A DNA stretch of 36,944 bases from Candidatus Gottesmanbacteria bacterium GW2011_GWA2_43_14 (GTDB lineage: Bacteria > Patescibacteriota > Microgenomatia > 2-02-FULL-39-11), in contig LCFP01000005.1 in NCBI GenBank assembly GCA_000999095.1, positions 1-36,944 of the forward strand, read 5' to 3'. The position numbers and the translations under genes were made by a program. Shown here in pieces: positions 34,205 to 36,944 of the stretch. Below the pieces are notes generated by a model. The model ran no database searches. It worked only from the letters and a program-made list of their open reading frames with translations, and was not told the origin of the DNA. How positions within the stretch are numbered: position 1 is the stretch's first letter; each line of letters opens with the position of its first letter.

Positions 34205-34303
34205 ATTTTTCCCAAAAAAATAACCTAAAGTACTCGAGAAAACTCGAACAAGCGTAAACGCTTGCGTTCCGAAGCTTGCGCTCCGAAATCTCCTTTAGGT
34301 TAT
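34205..34303 (+). repeat. 99-bp perfect direct repeat, copy 2
   Basis: Identical by eye to 33646-33744. Confidence 0.9.
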
Positions 34304-34382
34304 GGAGGGTAAAGAAGAGAGAGGACCGAGGTCCTCCCTCTCCCAATTCAACCGAATTTAGCGAGGTTGTCTATTCTCCTTT

Positions 34383-35570
34383 CTAAGGGCAGGTTTCGTT
34401 GTTGGCTTTGTACTCTTGCAAAGTACAGTAGTTGATGGTGCTCGCTTTCTCTGACTTAGCTTTTCCTGTGAAACCTTCCCGTCCGATAGAAACAGCGCCA
34501 TCAGCACCAAGGTTTCGACCACTTGCGATTACATCATCATTCCAGATTCCAGGAACGGTAAGAGCTTTCCTGACTCTACAATGATCGGGGGTGACGCAGA
34601 CGACGTAAAACTGCTTAAAGGTTACAGGCTGATCCCAGGATCGCCCGAAATCTCCAGCTGTTCTCGTTCCCAGCCCGTCACTCTCGTTGTCTTCATCGTC
34701 CCCCTGGTATTTGTGGAGTGGCTTGTTCGTATAGATCCTTGTGAAGGGATACATCAGTCCATCCGGACCTTCTTCCCAATAGGTTTCGTGACCATACACA
34801 AGAACTTTAACAGGCTCTTCATCTACGCCACAGGTCAAGTTGGCCTTTTCATCGGTGTCATCCTTGGCGTCCAGGCGCTCGTCGTCCGGAGTGAACTCTC
34901 CCCAGGCTTTGACGTTGTAAGGTCCATACTGGTCCAGAGCCCAGGCGACCGACTTGCTGCTGCTCGCGGTGATGTGCTCAGAGCCGCTTTCCAGGATGAT
35001 GCCGTCCTGAGAGATTTGCCACTCGAAGGTGCCGCCCACGTTGGTGCTAACGGCTACTTTGCCTTCTGGGCAATCGACGGAAGCGTCCACGCTGTAGATG
35101 ACAGCTTCTTGATCTTCCCTCAGTCGTAAGTCAACCGAACCGGGTCCTTTGAATGCATAACCGTCCCATTTTGCTTTGATCTCGTAAGTTCCTGGTTGAA
35201 GGATACCACTCCATGATAGATCCGGAATGGTAACCAATGGGAGAAACTGTCCATCTTCTGACCTGCTCTCTGTCCCATCAGGCCAGGTGATAACGAAAAC
35301 TTCCCCCTTCTGGCATTCTCCGGAAACGTTGCAGTCTTTGTTGCTGCCATCGGGATTCATATCTCTTCGAGAATCAACCGCTAATTCGACGTACGACGGT
35401 TCAGTGATCGTTATAAACCAGGAAAAGTTGGGTTCGTTTCGTTTGATACGAACGTCTGCCCAACCGTCGGAAACGGGAGGTTCAGGTGTTGCGGCTTTGA
35501 CGAAGGCGCTATTGCCCAAGAGAATAAACAGGGCTAGCAGAACTCGCCAAATGATATTTTTCGCGTTCAT
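34383..35570 (-). CDS. Secreted hypothetical protein
   Basis: 395 aa with signal peptide MNAKNIIWRVLLALFILLGNSAFVKAA. No family recognised; several Cys and an acidic low-complexity stretch. Confidence 0.6.
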   Translation of the reverse strand: MNAKNIIWRVLLALFILLGNSAFVKAATPEPPVSDGWADVRIKRNEPNFSWFITITEPSYVELAVDSRRDMNPDGSNKDCNVSGECQKGEVFVITWPDGTESRSEDGQFLPLVTIPDLSWSGILQPGTYEIKAKWDGYAFKGPGSVDLRLREDQEAVIYSVDASVDCPEGKVAVSTNVGGTFEWQISQDGIILESGSEHITASSSKSVAWALDQYGPYNVKAWGEFTPDDERLDAKDDTDEKANLTCGVDEEPVKVLVYGHETYWEEGPDGLMYPFTRIYTNKPLHKYQGDDEDNESDGLGTRTAGDFGRSWDQPVTFKQFYVVCVTPDHCRVRKALTVPGIWNDDVIASGRNLGADGAVSIGREGFTGKAKSEKASTINYCTLQEYKANNETCP

Positions 35571-36286
35571 TTTTCCTTTTCCTTATTCATAGAGAGTTGG
35601 AATTAATCGCATCTTCAGCTCGCGGGCGTTAGCCTTTGAATTCTGCTGAAGAGCAGTTTTTGTTTTCTCACTGGGCAAGACGCCCTGAGGACCTGTGAGA
35701 CGGCCCACTAAACCCTTTCGGGTTTGATAAAGTAAACCCGGTCCGGCTGAGCCTTTCCGAGTGGGAGGTGGGTTTGGGTCCCTAAGATTACTTCCACCTG
35801 CTCTCAAATCCTTGCGGAAATGAGGCCCCTAAAAACGATTTGATTCGTCAATTCTTTGAATTTCGGATTATTGACACTCCGTTTGCCGTTTCTCCAACTT
35901 TTGGCCGATTTACCCGAAAGAGAAATTTTCTTGAGAAAATTTCATGGGTAAAGCCTCCGGTTGTCGATCGGGCTGATAGCACCATTCAAGATCCTGTGAT
36001 CGGATCCTGCTTACCCGGCTATCCTGGTAAGTGTCTTTTTATTTCCCCCTGATGAAGACAGGCATGAGGGTGAATTCTGATTCCTTCACCTCGGAGGAGC
36101 CGAAGTCGTTACTTCGTCACCATCCGAGGAGAAATCAGGCTGTCAAATTTATTGACCCGCATGGTTGTCTTCACCAGAGATTATCCAACTCAACTCTTTC
36201 TGGTTGGAGGGAGTAGTGGAGGCAAAAGACCTTTAGAACCCCACCCTTTCTGAAACTTATGTTAAAATATCTGTTGGAATAGACCT

Positions 36287-36314
36287 TCCCCCGCGAAAGT
36301 GGGGGAATTTTTAT
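36287..36314 (+). terminator. Hairpin with short T tract
   Basis: ttcccccgc-gaaa-gtgggggaa followed by ttttt. Confidence 0.5.
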
Positions 36315-36331
36315 GGTAAACTTGATTTGTC

Positions 36332-36550
36332 ATGCAGTTGATATTTCCAAAATTTTCCAATATTCAACTTGAGCGACTCTCGGAAATTACCGGAAATCTG
36401 AGCTTGCTTTTCCTTGGTACTATCGTGGTACCGATGTTGACCGGGGAAAAACGCGTTGGTATACTGCAAATGACATTCGGATTTATACTGGCTTTCGGTT
36501 CGCTGAAATCCAGTTTAATGATTCTCAAAGAAAAGAAAAAACAGGAATGA
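36332..36550 (+). CDS. Small two-TM hypothetical membrane protein
   Basis: 72 aa with LSLLFLGTIVVPMLTG and GILQMTFGFILAFGSLKSSLMIL hydrophobic helices. Confidence 0.5.
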   Translation: MQLIFPKFSNIQLERLSEITGNLSLLFLGTIVVPMLTGEKRVGILQMTFGFILAFGSLKSSLMILKEKKKQE

Positions 36551-36672
36551 ATATTCAAATTGATCCATTAAGTGCTTTCTATATAGCCGGAGCCATAATG
36601 TTGTTGGCAATCGCCATTCTTGTCTATCCGACCCTAAAAGAAAAATCCGATAAATCCAAAAAGAAAAAATAA
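36547..36672 (+). CDS. Small single-TM protein, 41 aa
   Basis: ATGA overlap with the upstream ORF: MNIQIDPLSAFYIAGAIMLLAIAILVYPTLKEKSDKSKKKK. Confidence 0.45.
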   Translation: MNIQIDPLSAFYIAGAIMLLAIAILVYPTLKEKSDKSKKKK

Positions 36673-36944
36673 GTTCCACAAAGGGCAGGGCTCTTTTGAG
36701 GGATCGGCCTCTTGCCGCCACAATTCCCTCCACCAGAATTACTCTCATCACCTGGGAGGAGTCATTCGGCCATTGGTCGATGCCACCATCCCAGGAGATA
36801 GTTAAGGAGATAAATGAACGCTTTTTACTCTTAATCTAAATTTTCCTCGAAACGTAAGTCCGATGTAACATCGGACAACGTTCCTTTATTTTCCTCGCTA
36901 TTTAGGTTGTTAAGGTGCCTTCCTTCGGGGTTCCTTCTTCAATC

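Noticed and set aside
29791-34303. Integron attC array
   Set aside because: The TA-plus-repeat layout is suggestive, but the repeat edges lack a convincing RYYYAAC/GTTRRRY pair, genes are in both orientations, and no integrase is in the window.
34581-35592. Plus-strand ORFs 34581-35129 and 35227-35592
   Set aside because: Antisense to the secreted protein with a clear signal peptide on the minus strand.

Overview
The window looks like a Patescibacteria/CPR-type bacterial chromosome segment. This is inferred from gene content and small-ORF style, not tested phylogenetically. It opens with the 3' end of a 23S rRNA and a 5S rRNA, followed by rpsA-like and radA. Next comes an AT-rich pair encoding a divergent RelA/SpoT-fold protein and a Nudix protein. 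At about 6.1-11.4 kb lies an AT-rich accessory island holding what reads as a compact RiPP cluster of the linear azol(in)e peptide (LAP/TOMM) type: a Cys/Pro-rich precursor peptide, a YcaO protein, a SagB-type dehydrogenase, an M16 peptidase and a GNAT protein, with hairpins before and after the precursor gene. From 11.4 to 24.2 kb is an envelope glycan block (DUF2298, GT4, methyltransferase, three GT39-like GT-C proteins, a UbiA-family DPPR-synthase-like protein, an FAD oxidoreductase). An unassigned structured RNA candidate with its own promoter and terminator precedes rho. After rho come a LysM-M23 peptidase, tRNA-Ala(CGC), an 8-Cys membrane protein and an SNase-like nuclease. A toxin-antitoxin island at about 29.8-34.3 kb carries intact and decayed modules separated by a dispersed intergenic repeat family, plus a 99-bp perfect repeat with terminal inverted repeats. 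The window ends with a secreted protein, hairpin-rich noncoding DNA and two overlapping small membrane ORFs. The main candidates for a new system are the RiPP cluster, the RelA/SpoT-Nudix pair and the structured RNA upstream of rho.
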